Part shown: piece by piece, positions 54,983 through 64,000 of the stretch | Layout: each line of letters opens with the position of its first letter | Numbering within the stretch: the stretch's first letter is position 1 | Origin: Allosphingosinicella deserti | GTDB taxonomy: Bacteria; Pseudomonadota; Alphaproteobacteria; Sphingomonadales; Sphingomonadaceae | Length of the DNA stretch: 64,000 nt | Assembly: GCF_003012735.1 (NCBI RefSeq) | Contig: NZ_PXYI01000002.1 | Location: 62,001 to 126,000 of the forward strand | Direction: 5' to 3' | Notes under the pieces: model-generated | What the model was told of the DNA's origin: nothing | What the model saw: the letters and a program-made list of their open reading frames with translations, nothing else | Database searches by the model: none | Translations under genes and position numbers: made by a program

Positions 54983-55732
54983 ATGAAGCTGCTCGTGCCC
55001 GTGAAACGGGTGATCGATTACAATGTGAAGCCGCGGGTAAAGGCGGACGGCACCGGAGTCGATCTCGCCAACGTCAAGATGAGCATGAACCCGTTCGACG
55101 AGATCGCCGTGGAAGAGGCGATCCGGTTGAAGGAGAAGGGTGTCGCGACCGAGATCGTGGTGGTGTCGATCGGCCCTGCCAAGGCGCAGGAGACGTTGCG
55201 CACCGCGCTTGCGATGGGCGCCGATCGCGCGATCCTGGTTCAGACCGACGATGCGGTGGAGCCGCTCGCCGTCGCCAAGATCCTGGCGAAGATCGCCGCG
55301 GAGGAGCAGCCCGGCCTGGTCGTTCTCGGCAAGCAGGCGATCGACGACGATTCAAACCAGACCGGCCAGATGCTCGCCGCTCTCCTCGGCTGGGCGCAGG
55401 GCACGTTCGCCTCCAAGGTCGAGGTGTCCGGCGACAGCGTCGACGTCACCCGTGAGGTCGATGGCGGGCTGGAGACGGTGAAGCTGAAGCTTCCGGCGAT
55501 CGTCACCACCGATCTGCGCCTCAACGAGCCGCGTTATGCTTCGCTGCCCAACATCATGAAGGCGAAATCGAAGCCGCTCGCGACCAAGTCTCCTGCCGAT
55601 TACGCTGTCGACACGACGCCGCGGCTGACGACGCTTAGCGTGCGCGAGCCGTCGAAGCGCGAAGCCGGAGTCAAGGTCGGCTCCGTCGACGAGCTGATCG
55701 ACCGCCTCCGCACCACGGGAGTCATCGGATGA
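54983..55732 (+). CDS. etfB: Electron transfer flavoprotein beta subunit
   Basis: The 249-residue protein begins [20 protein letters not shown] and carries the ETF-beta signature [23 protein letters not shown] plus [17 protein letters not shown]. It binds AMP and docks acyl-CoA dehydrogenases. GAGGAGAAGG precedes the ATG. The stop overlaps etfA in ATGA. Confidence 0.96.
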   Translation: MKLLVPVKRVIDYNVKPRVKADGTGVDLANVKMSMNPFDEIAVEEAIRLKEKGVATEIVVVSIGPAKAQETLRTALAMGADRAILVQTDDAVEPLAVAKILAKIAAEEQPGLVVLGKQAIDDDSNQTGQMLAALLGWAQGTFASKVEVSGDSVDVTREVDGGLETVKLKLPAIVTTDLRLNEPRYASLPNIMKAKSKPLATKSPADYAVDTTPRLTTLSVREPSKREAGVKVGSVDELIDRLRTTGVIG

Positions 55733-56658
55733 AGAGCCTCGTTCTCGTCGAACATGAAAATGGCGATCTGAAGGACGCCACCCTGTCCGCGATTACCGCC
55801 GCCGCCAAGCTCGGCGAAGTCCACCTGCTGGTTGCCGGCGACAGCGTCTCCGGCGTCGCCGAGGCGGCCGCGAAGATCGCCGGCGTCGGCAAGGTCCACG
55901 TTGCCGAGGATGCCGCCTACGCCCACCAGCTGGCGGAGAATGTCGCGCCGGTCATCGCCCAACTGATGGGCCACCACGACGCGTTCGTCGCGCCGGCGAC
56001 GACCACCGGCAAGAATGTCGCGCCGCGCGTCGCCGCCTTGCTCGACGTGATGCAGATTTCGGATGTGATCGACGTGGTCGATGCCGACACCTTCGTGCGG
56101 CCGATCTACGCCGGCAACGCGATCGCCACGGTCAAGTCGTCCGATGCGAAGAAGGTGCTCACCGTTCGCGGCACCGCGTTCGAGAAAGCGGCGCGCGACG
56201 GCGGCTCCGGCACGATCGAGGTGGTCTCGGGCAGCGGCGATGCCGGCCTGTCCAGCTTCGTCGGCGCCGAGATCGCCGCCTCGGAGCGCCCCGAACTGAC
56301 CAGCGCCAAGATCATCGTCTCGGGCGGGCGCGCGCTCGGCTCGGGCGAGGCCTTCCACCAGGTCATCGATCCGCTTGCCGACAAGCTCGGCGCCGCGGTC
56401 GGTGCCAGCCGGGCCGCCGTCGATGCCGGTTACGCGCCGAACGATTACCAGGTCGGCCAGACCGGCAAGATCGTCGCTCCGGAGCTTTATGTCGCGGTCG
56501 GCATTTCGGGCGCGATCCAGCATCTTGCCGGAATGAAGGATTCCAAGCTGATCGTCGCGATCAACAAGGACGAGGATGCGCCGATCTTCCAGGTCGCCGA
56601 CATCGGCCTGGTCGGCGACCTGTTCAAACTGGTGCCCGAACTGACCGAGAAGCTCTAG
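55729..56658 (+). CDS. etfA: Electron transfer flavoprotein alpha subunit
   Basis: The 309-residue protein has the FAD-binding C-terminal region with [37 protein letters not shown] and [22 protein letters not shown]. With EtfB it transfers electrons from dehydrogenases to ETF-quinone oxidoreductase. Start overlaps etfB by four bases; a repeat element and a terminator follow. Confidence 0.96.
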   Translation: MKSLVLVEHENGDLKDATLSAITAAAKLGEVHLLVAGDSVSGVAEAAAKIAGVGKVHVAEDAAYAHQLAENVAPVIAQLMGHHDAFVAPATTTGKNVAPRVAALLDVMQISDVIDVVDADTFVRPIYAGNAIATVKSSDAKKVLTVRGTAFEKAARDGGSGTIEVVSGSGDAGLSSFVGAEIAASERPELTSAKIIVSGGRALGSGEAFHQVIDPLADKLGAAVGASRAAVDAGYAPNDYQVGQTGKIVAPELYVAVGISGAIQHLAGMKDSKLIVAINKDEDAPIFQVADIGLVGDLFKLVPELTEKL

Positions 56659-56670
56659 AACTCCTCGGTT

Positions 56671-56779
56671 CCTCTCCCCTTCAGGGGAGAGGTCAGGAGA
56701 GGGGGATTCGGGGCGAACCTCCCGCGCTCGCGTGCGGGCACGAACTTTCCCCCTCTCCCTTACCCTCTCCCCTGAAGGA
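56671..56779. repeat. Intergenic palindromic repeat element downstream of etfA
   Basis: CCTCTCCCCT-TC-AGGGGAGAGG (56671-56692) is a perfect 10-2-10 palindrome. The segment 56678-56706 recurs in inverted, imperfect form at 56748-56779 (sharing CCTTCAGGGGAGAGG and GGAGAGGGGGA), giving an extended cruciform-like repeat of about 30-bp arms. Such CTCTCCCC elements are common between sphingomonad genes. Confidence 0.6.
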
Positions 56780-56791
56780 CAGAGGCAACAA

Positions 56792-56829
56792 AAAAAGGCG
56801 CGGAAGGATTGCTCCCTCCGCGCCTTTTT
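56792..56829. terminator. Bidirectional terminator between etfA and rplT
   Basis: AAAAAGGCGCGGA and TCCGCGCCTTTTT form a 13-bp stem with a 12-base loop. Each strand ends its stem in a T-run, so it serves rplT (minus) and etfA (plus). It is the clearest intrinsic terminator in the window. Confidence 0.9.
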
Positions 56830-56851
56830 CGTGTTCGCTCGGCTTGGGCGG

Positions 56852-57217
56852 TTAGGCCTGGGCCGGCAGAGCCGCGCGGGCCTGCGCGATGATCGCGCTG
56901 AACGCCGCACCCTCGTGCATCGCGATGTCGGCCAGGACCTTGCGGTCGAGATCGACTCCGGCGAGCTTCAGGCCATGCATGAACTGACCATAGGTCAGGC
57001 CCTCGGCGCGGACCGCGGCGTTGATGCGCTGGATCCAGAGGGCGCGGAAGCTCCGCTTCTTAACCTTACGGTCGCGATAGGCGTACTGGCCGGCCTTCTC
57101 GACGGCCTGACGGGCGATACGGATCGTGTTCTTGCGACGGCCATAATAGCCCTTCGCCTGTTCCAGGATCCTCTTGTGGCGGGCCTTGGTGGTAGTACCC
57201 CGCTTGACGCGTGCCAT
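56852..57217 (-). CDS. rplT: 50S ribosomal protein L20
   Basis: The 121-residue basic protein begins [29 protein letters not shown] and has [14 protein letters not shown], typical of L20, an early 50S assembly protein that in many bacteria represses its own operon. It follows rpmI by 12 bases. Confidence 0.97.
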   Translation of the reverse strand: MARVKRGTTTKARHKRILEQAKGYYGRRKNTIRIARQAVEKAGQYAYRDRKVKKRSFRALWIQRINAAVRAEGLTYGQFMHGLKLAGVDLDRKVLADIAMHEGAAFSAIIAQARAALPAQA

Positions 57218-57229
57218 GTCGGGTTCTCC

Positions 57230-57433
57230 TTACTTCAGGCCGTAGGGTGCCCAGGCCTTCACGCGCGCCGTATCGGCAACTGCGAGGACCTCGGTACCGC
57301 GATTCTGGCGGATATACTTGGCATTGTGGCTGATCAGCCGGTGGCGCTTGCCTGCCACGCCGTGCTTGATCTTGCCGGTCGCGGTGAGCTTGAAGCGCTT
57401 CTTCACGCCGCTCTTCGTCTTAAGCTTGGGCAT
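57230..57433 (-). CDS. rpmI: 50S ribosomal protein L35
   Basis: The 67-residue protein begins MPKLKTKSGVKKRFKLTATGKIK and includes HRLISHNAKYIRQNR, the L35 pattern. The ATG at 57433 has AAGGAGACGAAA just before it; the longer open frame to 57547 is an artefact of the leader. infC is not upstream; prs is. Confidence 0.96.
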   Translation of the reverse strand: MPKLKTKSGVKKRFKLTATGKIKHGVAGKRHRLISHNAKYIRQNRGTEVLAVADTARVKAWAPYGLK

Positions 57434-57466
57434 TTTCGTCTCCTTGACCGCGATGCGGACGATTAA

Positions 57467-57501
57467 GAACGGCCACGGCAGCCCTGATGGCCGGGCCGTT
57501 C
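57467..57501 (-). promoter_or_regulatory. Leader hairpin before rpmI-rplT
   Basis: Perfect arms GAACGGCC and GGCCGTTC with an inner CGGC/GCCG pair and a one-base bulge lie 33 bases before rpmI. It may be an attenuator or L20-autoregulatory site, as known in other bacteria; no T-run follows. Similarity to a described L20 leader was not testable. Confidence 0.45.
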
Positions 57502-57586
57502 GATTTCTTCCAGAGTTCGGAAAGAAGCGGCGCCTATAGAGGGACATGCCGACAAAGGCAAGATCACCGAGCCGCCGCCTTGAGCG

Positions 57587-58519
57587 TCAGTCGAAGAGGC
57601 TTGAGACGCTGCTTTCGTCGGCAATGCGTTTGATCGCTTCGCCGAGCAATGGAGCGATCGTGAGCGTTCGAATCTTGGCTGCGGCGGCGGCGGCCTCCGA
57701 ATAGATCGAATCGGTGATCACCAACTCGGTGAGTGCGCTCTTCTCGACGCGGGCAACGGCGCCGCCCGACAGCACACCGTGGGTACAATAAGCGACCACG
57801 CCCTCCGCCCCTGCCTCGAGCAAGGCGGCGGCGGCATTGCACAGGGTCCCCGCCGAATCGACGATGTCGTCGATCAGGATGCAGAAGCGGCCGGCGACGT
57901 CACCGATGATGTTCATGACCTCCGATTCGCCGGGACGCTCACGGCGTTTGTCGACGATCGCCAACGGTGCGTTGTCGAGACGCTTGGCAAGCGCCCGGGC
58001 GCGGACCACGCCGCCGACGTCCGGCGATACGACGGTGATGTTGCGGCCGGCGAACCGGGCAAGGATGTCGGCGGACATCACCGGGGCTGCGTAAAGATTG
58101 TCGGTCGGGATATCGAAGAAGCCCTGGATCTGTCCGGCGTGAAGATCGACCGAGAGCACGCGGTTGGCGCCGGCGACCGTGATCAGATTGGCGACCAGCT
58201 TGGCGGAGATCGGGGTACGCGGCCCGGGTTTGCGATCCTGGCGGGCATAGCCGAAATAGGGGAGAACGGCGGTGATCCGGGCTGCCGACGCGCGGCGGAG
58301 CGCGTCGATGCAGATCAGCACCTCCATCAGGTTGTCGTTGGCCGGATAGCTGGTCGACTGAACGACGAACACGTCCTCGCCACGGACATTCTCCAGGATC
58401 TCGACAAAGATTTCCTCATCGGCGAAGCGTCGCACGCTCGCCTCGGTGATCGGCAGCTCGAGATAGGAGGCGATGTTCTTCACCAGCGCCTGGTTCGAAT
58501 TGCCCGCCATCAACTTCAT
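57587..58519 (-). CDS. prs: Ribose-phosphate pyrophosphokinase (PRPP synthetase)
   Basis: The 310-residue protein begins [20 protein letters not shown] and has [32 protein letters not shown] and the PRPP loop DDIVDSAGT. It makes PRPP for nucleotide, His and Trp synthesis. The ATG at 58519 is standard; divergent from gltX (101 bases). Confidence 0.96.
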   Translation of the reverse strand: MKLMAGNSNQALVKNIASYLELPITEASVRRFADEEIFVEILENVRGEDVFVVQSTSYPANDNLMEVLICIDALRRASAARITAVLPYFGYARQDRKPGPRTPISAKLVANLITVAGANRVLSVDLHAGQIQGFFDIPTDNLYAAPVMSADILARFAGRNITVVSPDVGGVVRARALAKRLDNAPLAIVDKRRERPGESEVMNIIGDVAGRFCILIDDIVDSAGTLCNAAAALLEAGAEGVVAYCTHGVLSGGAVARVEKSALTELVITDSIYSEAAAAAAKIRTLTIAPLLGEAIKRIADESSVSSLFD

Positions 58520-58620
58520 GAAATGATCCCCGAATATGCGATGGCTCGAAGCCCATAAGGGTGCGGCGCCGGAAGGCAAGGTCTGTTGCCGCGCGTGTGT
58601 CCCATCCCTACAGCGCGGGC

Positions 58621-59958
58621 ATGAACGTCGTCACCCGCTTTGCGCCCGCGCCGACCGGCCGCCTCCACGTCGGCAACATTCGCACCGCAATCCATAACTG
58701 GCTGTGGGCGCGAAAGCATCAGGGCCGTTTCATCCTCCGCTTCGACGATACCGATCGCGAACGCTCGTCGGAGGAATCCGCCGCCGCTATTCGGGCGGAT
58801 CTCGCCTGGCTCGGCCTCCACGCCGATGAAGAGCATAAGCAAAGCGCCCGCTTCGACCGTTATGATGCGGCGCTGGAGCGGCTGCGTGCGTCCGGCCGGG
58901 TCTATCCCGCCTACGAGAGCGCCCAGGAACTCGATCTCAAGCGCAAGGTGCAGTTGAGCCGTGGCAAGCCGCCGGTCTACGATCGCGCCGCGGTTGCGCT
59001 CGGCGACGCAGATCGTGCCCGGCTCGAAGCCGAGGGCCGACGGCCGCACTGGCGCTTCCGCCTCGATCATGATGCGCCGATCACGTGGGACGATCTCGTC
59101 CGAGGCCCGCAGCATTTCGACCCCGTCTTGCTGTCCGATCCGGTGATCCGCCGCGAGGACGGCAGCTGGCTCTACATGCTGCCGAGCACGATCGACGACA
59201 TCGAGATGGGAGTCACCCACGTCGTCCGCGGCGAGGACCACGTCACCAACACCGCGCTCCAGATCCAGATGTTCGAAGCCCTAGGCGCCGCCCCTCCGGC
59301 GTTCGCGCACGAAGCACTGCTGGTCGGCTCCGAAGGCAAATTGTCGAAGCGGCTCGGATCGCTCGGCGTCGACGCGATGCGGGAGGACGGCATCGAGCCG
59401 GCGGCGATCCTCGCCAAGCTCGCCCGTCTCGGCACGTCCTTGCCGGTAGAGCCGGCGGCCGATGCGTCGGCGCTGATCGAGACATTCGACTTCGCCACCT
59501 TCGGACGCGCCCCGGCACGGTTCGACCTGGAGGAGCTGAAAGCGCTCAATGCCCGCATCGTTCACCTTTTGCCGTTCGAGCGGGTGGCCGATCGCCTTCC
59601 CCAAGGCATGGGTGCCGAAGATTGGGCGGCAATTCGGCCCAATCTCAGGAGCATTGCCGAGGCGGCGGACTGGTGGGCGATCCTTCACGGCCATGTCGAA
59701 GCGGCGGCATCCGAGGAGGATCGCGGGTTTCTGCTCGAGGCCGCGTCGGCGGCGGAGTCGCTGGACTGGGCAGACGCGCCCTGGCCGCAGCTCGTCACCG
59801 CGCTCAAGCAGGGCACCGGGCGCAGCGGCAAGGCGCTGTTCCACCCCTTGCGACGTGCCCTTACCGGACGCGACAGTGGTCCTGAAATGGCGGCGATGCT
59901 CCCGCTGATCGGCCGCGATGAAAGCATCGCCCGCCTTCGCGCTGCCGCGGGCGTTTGA
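58621..59958 (+). CDS. gltX: Glutamate--tRNA ligase
   Basis: The 445-residue class Ic synthetase has the HIGH-type motif [15 protein letters not shown] and the KMSKS-type [11 protein letters not shown]. The anticodon-binding region fills the C-terminal third. Alphaproteobacteria often have two GltX paralogues, one of which may charge tRNA-Gln for later amidation; which this is cannot be told. ATG at 58621 starts [13 protein letters not shown]. Confidence 0.93.
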   Translation: MNVVTRFAPAPTGRLHVGNIRTAIHNWLWARKHQGRFILRFDDTDRERSSEESAAAIRADLAWLGLHADEEHKQSARFDRYDAALERLRASGRVYPAYESAQELDLKRKVQLSRGKPPVYDRAAVALGDADRARLEAEGRRPHWRFRLDHDAPITWDDLVRGPQHFDPVLLSDPVIRREDGSWLYMLPSTIDDIEMGVTHVVRGEDHVTNTALQIQMFEALGAAPPAFAHEALLVGSEGKLSKRLGSLGVDAMREDGIEPAAILAKLARLGTSLPVEPAADASALIETFDFATFGRAPARFDLEELKALNARIVHLLPFERVADRLPQGMGAEDWAAIRPNLRSIAEAADWWAILHGHVEAAASEEDRGFLLEAASAAESLDWADAPWPQLVTALKQGTGRSGKALFHPLRRALTGRDSGPEMAAMLPLIGRDESIARLRAAAGV

Positions 59959-60156
59959 ACCGGCGCCCGAATGCTGGTGATCGCCGGCATTCGGGACCGC
60001 ATAACCGAACCCTTCGGCAAGACTCTCAAGGCCCTACCGGCGCTCCGACGCCAGCAGGAACGATTCTGCTGCTTGCCTATTGTGTAATGTTGTAACATCA
60101 TGATACGAGATATTGTCTCATGAGTCGCAGCAGACGACGCAACAAGGAGAGCAAAC

Positions 60157-60837
60157 ATGGCCGAAGCCGCTTTCTTGCAACCGACAAAGAGCAACAGCAC
60201 CGCGCTGACGGTGGTTATCGTCATGCACGCCGCTGCACTTGGTGCGCTGGCACTGTCGAAGATGGACGTGATCCCGAAACCGAATTTCGGGCGAACCACC
60301 GTCGTGAACATCAAGGATCCGGTCAAGGAACCCCCGCCCAAGCCGCAGCCCAAGCCGAAGACCGAGACGCCGCAACACGTGTCAGTCGTTACAATCCCGC
60401 CGCGGGTGATCGAAACGCCGGTGTTCACCAATGTCTTCCAGGCCGAGCCGCAGCCCACGACGCTGGCACCGCCGGTTGGGCCCGTCGGCCACATCGACGT
60501 CCCCCCGCCTCCGCCTCCCCTCCAAGCGCCCGAGCCCAAGAAGGTCGAACCCGCCCGCGGCAAGGCAAATCTCGCGAGCTACGTCACCGACGCGGACTAT
60601 CCAGCCGCGGCAATCCGGGCGGAGGAGCAGGGCACCACCCGCTTCCTGCTCACCGTCGGCGCCGATGGGAAGGTGGCGAGCTGCACCGTGACCGGCTCCA
60701 GCGGATCCTCGGCCCTCGACAGCAAGACCTGCAGCATCATGCAGAAACGCGCACGCTTCACGCCCGCCCAGGACAGCGCCGGTAACAAAGTTGGTGACAC
60801 GGTCAGCAATGCGATCCGCTGGGTGTTGCCCGAGTGA
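60157..60837 (+). CDS. TonB-like energy transducer
   Basis: The 226-residue protein has an N-terminal membrane helix (about 17-34), a proline/lysine-rich spacer (60-140, repeated PKP and PPP), and a C-terminal TonB domain with YPAAAIRAEEQGTTRFLLTVGADGKV. It would transfer proton-motive energy to outer-membrane receptors; no exbBD are near. The upstream 198 bases contain short palindromes (ATGTT-GT-AACAT at 60087-60098) but no clear Fur box. Confidence 0.85.
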   Translation: MAEAAFLQPTKSNSTALTVVIVMHAAALGALALSKMDVIPKPNFGRTTVVNIKDPVKEPPPKPQPKPKTETPQHVSVVTIPPRVIETPVFTNVFQAEPQPTTLAPPVGPVGHIDVPPPPPPLQAPEPKKVEPARGKANLASYVTDADYPAAAIRAEEQGTTRFLLTVGADGKVASCTVTGSSGSSALDSKTCSIMQKRARFTPAQDSAGNKVGDTVSNAIRWVLPE

Positions 60838-60846
60838 CTTCACGAA

Positions 60847-60878
60847 CCCTCCTCCCGTATCCCGTGGCGGGAGGAGGG
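60847..60878 (+). terminator. Hairpin after the TonB-like gene
   Basis: An 11-bp perfect stem CCCTCCTCCCG / CGGGAGGAGGG with a 10-base loop starts 10 bases after the stop. No T-run follows; its sequence recalls the CT-rich repeat near 56.7 kb. Confidence 0.5.
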
Positions 60879-60916
60879 GACTGGCGGCAGGACGGGTGAG
60901 AGCCTATCTTGCCGCC

Positions 60917-61246
60917 ATGGGTTATTATCCGAAACCATCCTCGCCGCGCGCTCTGATCGCCGACATTCGCGCCTTCGCTCAGCAACGCAGTGCCGTCCAA
61001 TGGGGCGCGCTGGCGACCGCGATCATCATGCCGATCGCGATGATCGTGCTGTTCATCACCGACGGGAACACCAACATCCAGCCAGGTCCGCGACTCATCT
61101 ACGTGGAGAGCTGGAAGGCGGACCGCACCGATGCCGAGATCATCGCCGACCAGAAGAGGGACCAGGCGATACGCGACGCCGCGATCAAGGAGCGGCAGCG
61201 CCAGTTCCAGAAGGTCGAGAAGAAGATGGACGATCTCGGGCTTTGA
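60917..61246 (+). CDS. Hypothetical membrane protein upstream of ribD
   Basis: The 109-residue protein has a short N-terminal segment, one membrane helix (about 31-53, ALATAIIMPIAMIVLFIT), and a long charged helical tail (RDQAIRDAAIKERQRQFQKVEKKMDDL). The stop overlaps the ribD start in TTGA. No family recognised; conserved position next to ribD would suggest a sphingomonad-specific protein. Confidence 0.7.
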   Translation: MGYYPKPSSPRALIADIRAFAQQRSAVQWGALATAIIMPIAMIVLFITDGNTNIQPGPRLIYVESWKADRTDAEIIADQKRDQAIRDAAIKERQRQFQKVEKKMDDLGL

Positions 61247-62214
61247 CCGATCACTCACGGTGGATGGCGGCGGCCGTCGCGATCGGCGAAAGAGGTCGTG
61301 GCCGCACAGCGCCCAACCCATCGGTCGGATGCCTGATCATCAAACGCGGGCGCATTGTCGGCGCAGGCTGGACCCAGCCGGGCGGGCGGCCCCACGCTGA
61401 GGCGATGGCGCTGGCGGAAGCAGGCACCAAGGCGCGCGGCGCCACCGCCTACGTGACGCTCGAGCCCTGCGCTCATCGAAGCCTCCGCGGCCCCCCCTGC
61501 GCCGAACTTCTCGCCGAGGCCGGCATCGCCCGAATCGTCGTCGCCGTCGGCGACCCGGACCCGAGGACCGACGGCCGCGGCCTGGACCGACTGCGTGCCG
61601 CCGGCATCGAAGTCGTTGTGGGCGCAGGCGCTGCCGAGGCCGAGCGCTCGCTCGCGGGCTTTCTCTCCCGCGTCAGACTCGGCCGCCCGTTCGTGACCCT
61701 GAAGCTTGCAATGTCGCTGGACGGCAAGATCGCGCTCCCGTCGGGGGAAAGCCGCTGGATCACCGGCGAAGATTCCCGCGCCCATGTGCACGGCGAACGC
61801 GCCCGGGCCGACATGATCATCGTCGGCCGCGGCACCTATGAAGCCGACAAGCCACGCCTCGACGTCCGCCTCCCGGGCCTCGAGCCCTGGTCGCCCCGCC
61901 GCGCTTTGCTCACCCGCGGCGAGGGCGTCGCGGAATGGCACCGGCTCGGCAGCCCGGCGGCAATATTCGACCTCGCCGACGTCAACGACTTGTTCGTCGA
62001 GGGCGGCTCCGGTGCGGCCTCCGCCTTCCTTCAGGCGGACCTCGTCGATCGCCTGCTGATCTACCGTGCACCGATCCTGATCGGAGACGGCAAACAGTCG
62101 ATCGGCTACATCGGTCTCACCAGCATCGCAGAGGCGCACCGGCGATGGCGGCTGGCCGATTCGCGGATGCTTGGAATCGACCGACTGGAAGTCTACGAGC
62201 GCGACAGACTCTAA
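61243..62214 (+). CDS. ribD: Riboflavin biosynthesis bifunctional deaminase/reductase
   Basis: The 323-residue protein has an N-terminal zinc deaminase (HAEAMALAEAG and TLEPCAHRSLRGPPCA, zinc ligands H and two C) and a C-terminal reductase (FVTLKLAMSLDGKIALPSGESRWITG). It performs steps 2 and 3 of riboflavin synthesis. The TTG at 61243 overlaps the preceding stop and keeps the family N terminus DHSRWM; an ATG at 61264 is the shorter alternative. Confidence 0.92.
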   Translation: MTDHSRWMAAAVAIGERGRGRTAPNPSVGCLIIKRGRIVGAGWTQPGGRPHAEAMALAEAGTKARGATAYVTLEPCAHRSLRGPPCAELLAEAGIARIVVAVGDPDPRTDGRGLDRLRAAGIEVVVGAGAAEAERSLAGFLSRVRLGRPFVTLKLAMSLDGKIALPSGESRWITGEDSRAHVHGERARADMIIVGRGTYEADKPRLDVRLPGLEPWSPRRALLTRGEGVAEWHRLGSPAAIFDLADVNDLFVEGGSGAASAFLQADLVDRLLIYRAPILIGDGKQSIGYIGLTSIAEAHRRWRLADSRMLGIDRLEVYERDRL

Positions 62215-62314
62215 CCATCCGTCCGCCCGCCTCCCGCACAGCATCCGGTTGCGTCTTCTACGCGCACCGGCGCGCCGCGGGGGAACGAAGCGGCCGGGCA
62301 GTGATCGGAACAGC

Positions 62315-62917
62315 ATGTTCACCGGAATCATCACCGACGTCGGACAGGTCCGCTCGGCCGAGCAGCGCGGCGATCTTCGCCTCGTCATCGGCTGCCGCTA
62401 CGACATGGCCGGTGTCGATCTCGGCGCCTCCATTTCCTGTTCGGGCGTCTGCCTCACCGTCGTCGACAAGGGCGAGGACTGGTTCGCGGTGGATCTCTCC
62501 GCCGAGACCCTTCGCCGCACCGCCGGGGGGCTTTGGCAGGAGGGCGCCCGCCTCAATCTGGAACGCTCGCTCCGCGTCGGGGACGAGCTCGGCGGTCATA
62601 TCGTCACCGGCCATGTCGACGGCATCGGCACGATCGAGGGCGCGGCGGATGTCGGCGATTCGACCCGGCTGACGATCATCGCGCCCCCGGAGATCGAGCA
62701 GTATATCGCCGCCAAGGGCTCCATCGCGCTCGACGGCGTGTCGCTGACCGTCAACGAGGTCGAGCCGATCAGCGACGGAGTCCGGTTCGCGATCAACATC
62801 ATCCCGCACACGGCGCAGCAGACGACGCTGCACGCACTCGCACCGGGTCGCCCGGTCAATATCGAGATCGATATCCTCGCCCGCTATATCGGGCGCATGA
62901 TGGAATTGAGGCGCTGA
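62315..62917 (+). CDS. ribE: Riboflavin synthase alpha chain
   Basis: The 200-residue protein starts MFTGIITDVGQV and repeats a lumazine-binding barrel twice (ISCSGVCLTVVD; then SIALDGVSLTVNEV). GHIVTGHVDG is the conserved loop. It dismutates dimethyl-ribityllumazine. The next gene starts at the base after its stop. Confidence 0.95.
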   Translation: MFTGIITDVGQVRSAEQRGDLRLVIGCRYDMAGVDLGASISCSGVCLTVVDKGEDWFAVDLSAETLRRTAGGLWQEGARLNLERSLRVGDELGGHIVTGHVDGIGTIEGAADVGDSTRLTIIAPPEIEQYIAAKGSIALDGVSLTVNEVEPISDGVRFAINIIPHTAQQTTLHALAPGRPVNIEIDILARYIGRMMELRR

Positions 62918-64000
62918 ATGGAACGCGGTTTTCTCTCCTCGCCGGAGGAGCTGATCGACGAGGCCCGCAACGGCCGCATGTTCATCTTGGTCGATGACGA
63001 GGACAGGGAGAATGAGGGCGATCTCGTCATCCCCGCCCAGATGGCAACTCCGGATGCGATCAACTTCATGGCCAAGCATGGCCGCGGCCTGATCTGCCTC
63101 GCGCTGGCCAAGTCGCGCGTCGATCAGCTCGGGCTCGGCCTGATGAGCCGCCACAACGGCACCCGCCACGAAACCGCATTTACCACCTCGATCGAGGCCA
63201 AGGACGGGGTGACGACCGGGATCTCCGCCGCCGATCGGGCGCGGACCATCTCGGTGGCGATCGACGCCTCGAAGGGGCCGGAGCATATCGTCACGCCCGG
63301 CCATGTCTTTCCCCTGGTGGCTCGGGACGGCGGCGTGCTGATCCGTGCCGGCCACACCGAAGCCGCGGTCGATATCGCCCGGCTTGCCGGGCTCAATCCG
63401 TCCGGCGTGATCTGCGAGATCATGAAGGAAGACGGGACGATGGCTCGGATGGACGATCTCGTCGCCTTCGCCCAGCTTCACGGCCTCAAGGTCGGCACGA
63501 TCCGCGACCTCATCGCATACCGTCTGAAGAAGGACCATCTCGTCGAGCAGACCGCCGAAGCGGCGTTCGACAGCGACTGGGGCGGCCGCTGGACCGCGAA
63601 GTCGTTCCTCAACAAGGCACTGGGCACAGAGACCCTGGTGCTGATCAAGGGCCAGATCGATCCCTCCCGGCCGACCCTGGTTCGGATGCACCAGTTGAGC
63701 CTCTTCGAAGACGTGTTCGCAGAAGCGAACAGCCGCGGCGGGCTGCTGGCGGGCGCGATGCGAGCGATTGCGGAGGAAGGCTCCGGCGTGATCGTCGCCC
63801 TCACCCGTCAGGTTCCGATCTCGGCCCTGCTCAACGTCCGTTCGGGCAAGAGCGACGAGCGCGACATGGAGCAGTTGCGCGATTATGGCGGCGGCGCGCA
63901 GATCCTGTCGGCGCTCGGCATCCACGACATGGTACTCCTCACCAACACCCACCACACCCCGATCGCGCTCGAAGGCTATGGTCTCAAGATCGTCGGTGAG
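62918..64000 (+). CDS. ribBA: DHBP synthase fused to a degenerate GTP cyclohydrolase II domain (runs off window)
   Basis: The frame is open from 62918 to the window end (361 codons). Residues 1 to about 205 are a normal 3,4-dihydroxy-2-butanone 4-phosphate synthase (FILVDDEDRENEGDLVIPA, RHNGTRHETAFTTSIEAKDGVTTGISAADRA, and a GHTEAAVD block). After about 225 lies a RibA-fold domain where VRMHQLSLFEDVF replaces the usual V-H-S-E-C; the three zinc cysteines of GCH II are absent. So RibB activity is expected, RibA activity is not. Confidence 0.9.
   Translation, partial: MERGFLSSPEELIDEARNGRMFILVDDEDRENEGDLVIPAQMATPDAINFMAKHGRGLICLALAKSRVDQLGLGLMSRHNGTRHETAFTTSIEAKDGVTTGISAADRARTISVAIDASKGPEHIVTPGHVFPLVARDGGVLIRAGHTEAAVDIARLAGLNPSGVICEIMKEDGTMARMDDLVAFAQLHGLKVGTIRDLIAYRLKKDHLVEQTAEAAFDSDWGGRWTAKSFLNKALGTETLVLIKGQIDPSRPTLVRMHQLSLFEDVFAEANSRGGLLAGAMRAIAEEGSGVIVALTRQVPISALLNVRSGKSDERDMEQLRDYGGGAQILSALGIHDMVLLTNTHHTPIALEGYGLKIVGE

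Noticed and set aside
59959-60156. Fur box before the TonB-like gene
   Set aside because: Short palindromes (GAGA-TATTG-TCTC and ATGTT-GT-AACAT) are present, but neither matches the TGAnAAT-type core or its spacing.
62215-62314. FMN riboswitch before ribE
   Set aside because: The AGGATAT, GAAGG-type conserved segments of the RFN element are not present and the gap is too short.

Overview
The window is a GC-rich, gene-dense chromosomal segment of an alphaproteobacterium, most probably a sphingomonad (Sphingomonadales). The call rests on gene content and order recognised by eye: coaE-dnaQ, hpf-ptsN, ftsE-ftsX-DUF218-plsC, hemC-hemD-COG4223 divergent from tsaD-gpsA, a DUF1674 gene divergent from htpX-rsmB-rpe-heparinase-purH, mmcB, DUF1491, sucC beside etfBA but apart from sucD, and ribD-ribE-ribBA. 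No database search was possible. I see no insertion sequence, prophage, integrase, rRNA operon or CRISPR array; there is one tRNA, a tRNA-Leu(GAG).

Layout. 1-6.9 kb: coaE (partial), dnaQ, hpf, ptsN, a PaaI-type thioesterase, DUF1491, a SleB-like hydrolase, mmcB behind a probable LexA box, an ankyrin protein, a Sco lipoprotein, ycgN and a YgjP-like metallopeptidase. 6.8-12.8 kb, mostly minus strand: penicillin-binding protein 1A, an APC permease, the tRNA, phosphofructokinase and a zinc-ribbon membrane protein. 12.9-15.8 kb: the coupled block ftsE-ftsX-ydcF-like-plsC. 15.8-18.2 kb: a CLP1-type P-loop kinase divergent from a nucleotidyltransferase-metallophosphoesterase pair. 18.2-22.8 kb: haem genes, tsaD and gpsA. 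22.9-29.5 kb: DUF1674, htpX, rsmB, rpe, a heparinase-like protein and purH. 29.5-40.6 kb: a Wzx-like flippase coupled to polA, two tandem secreted alpha/beta hydrolases, nadB, an ABC ATPase and cstA with its small YbdD partner.

40.6-53.6 kb is the most accessory-looking stretch. It holds small secreted or membrane proteins, a palindromic iron-box-like operator before an unknown gene, YbhB, AIM24-like, cupin and GGCT-like genes, a probable frameshifted lipoprotein gene, thiC with its TPP riboswitch, an MpaB-like oxygenase and dinB. 53.6-64 kb returns to core genes: sucC, etfB-etfA behind a LiuR-like operator and a structured leader, rplT-rpmI with a leader hairpin, prs, gltX, a TonB-like protein, and ribD-ribE-ribBA running off the edge. 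The GTP cyclohydrolase half of RibBA has lost its zinc cysteines.

Translational coupling is frequent. Eight gene pairs overlap by exactly four bases (NTGA), and four of those downstream genes start with GTG or TTG. The best candidates for undescribed biology are the CLP1-like kinase / nucleotidyltransferase / phosphoesterase neighbourhood, the palindrome-controlled unknown gene near 41.8 kb, and the regulatory region between sucC and etfB.
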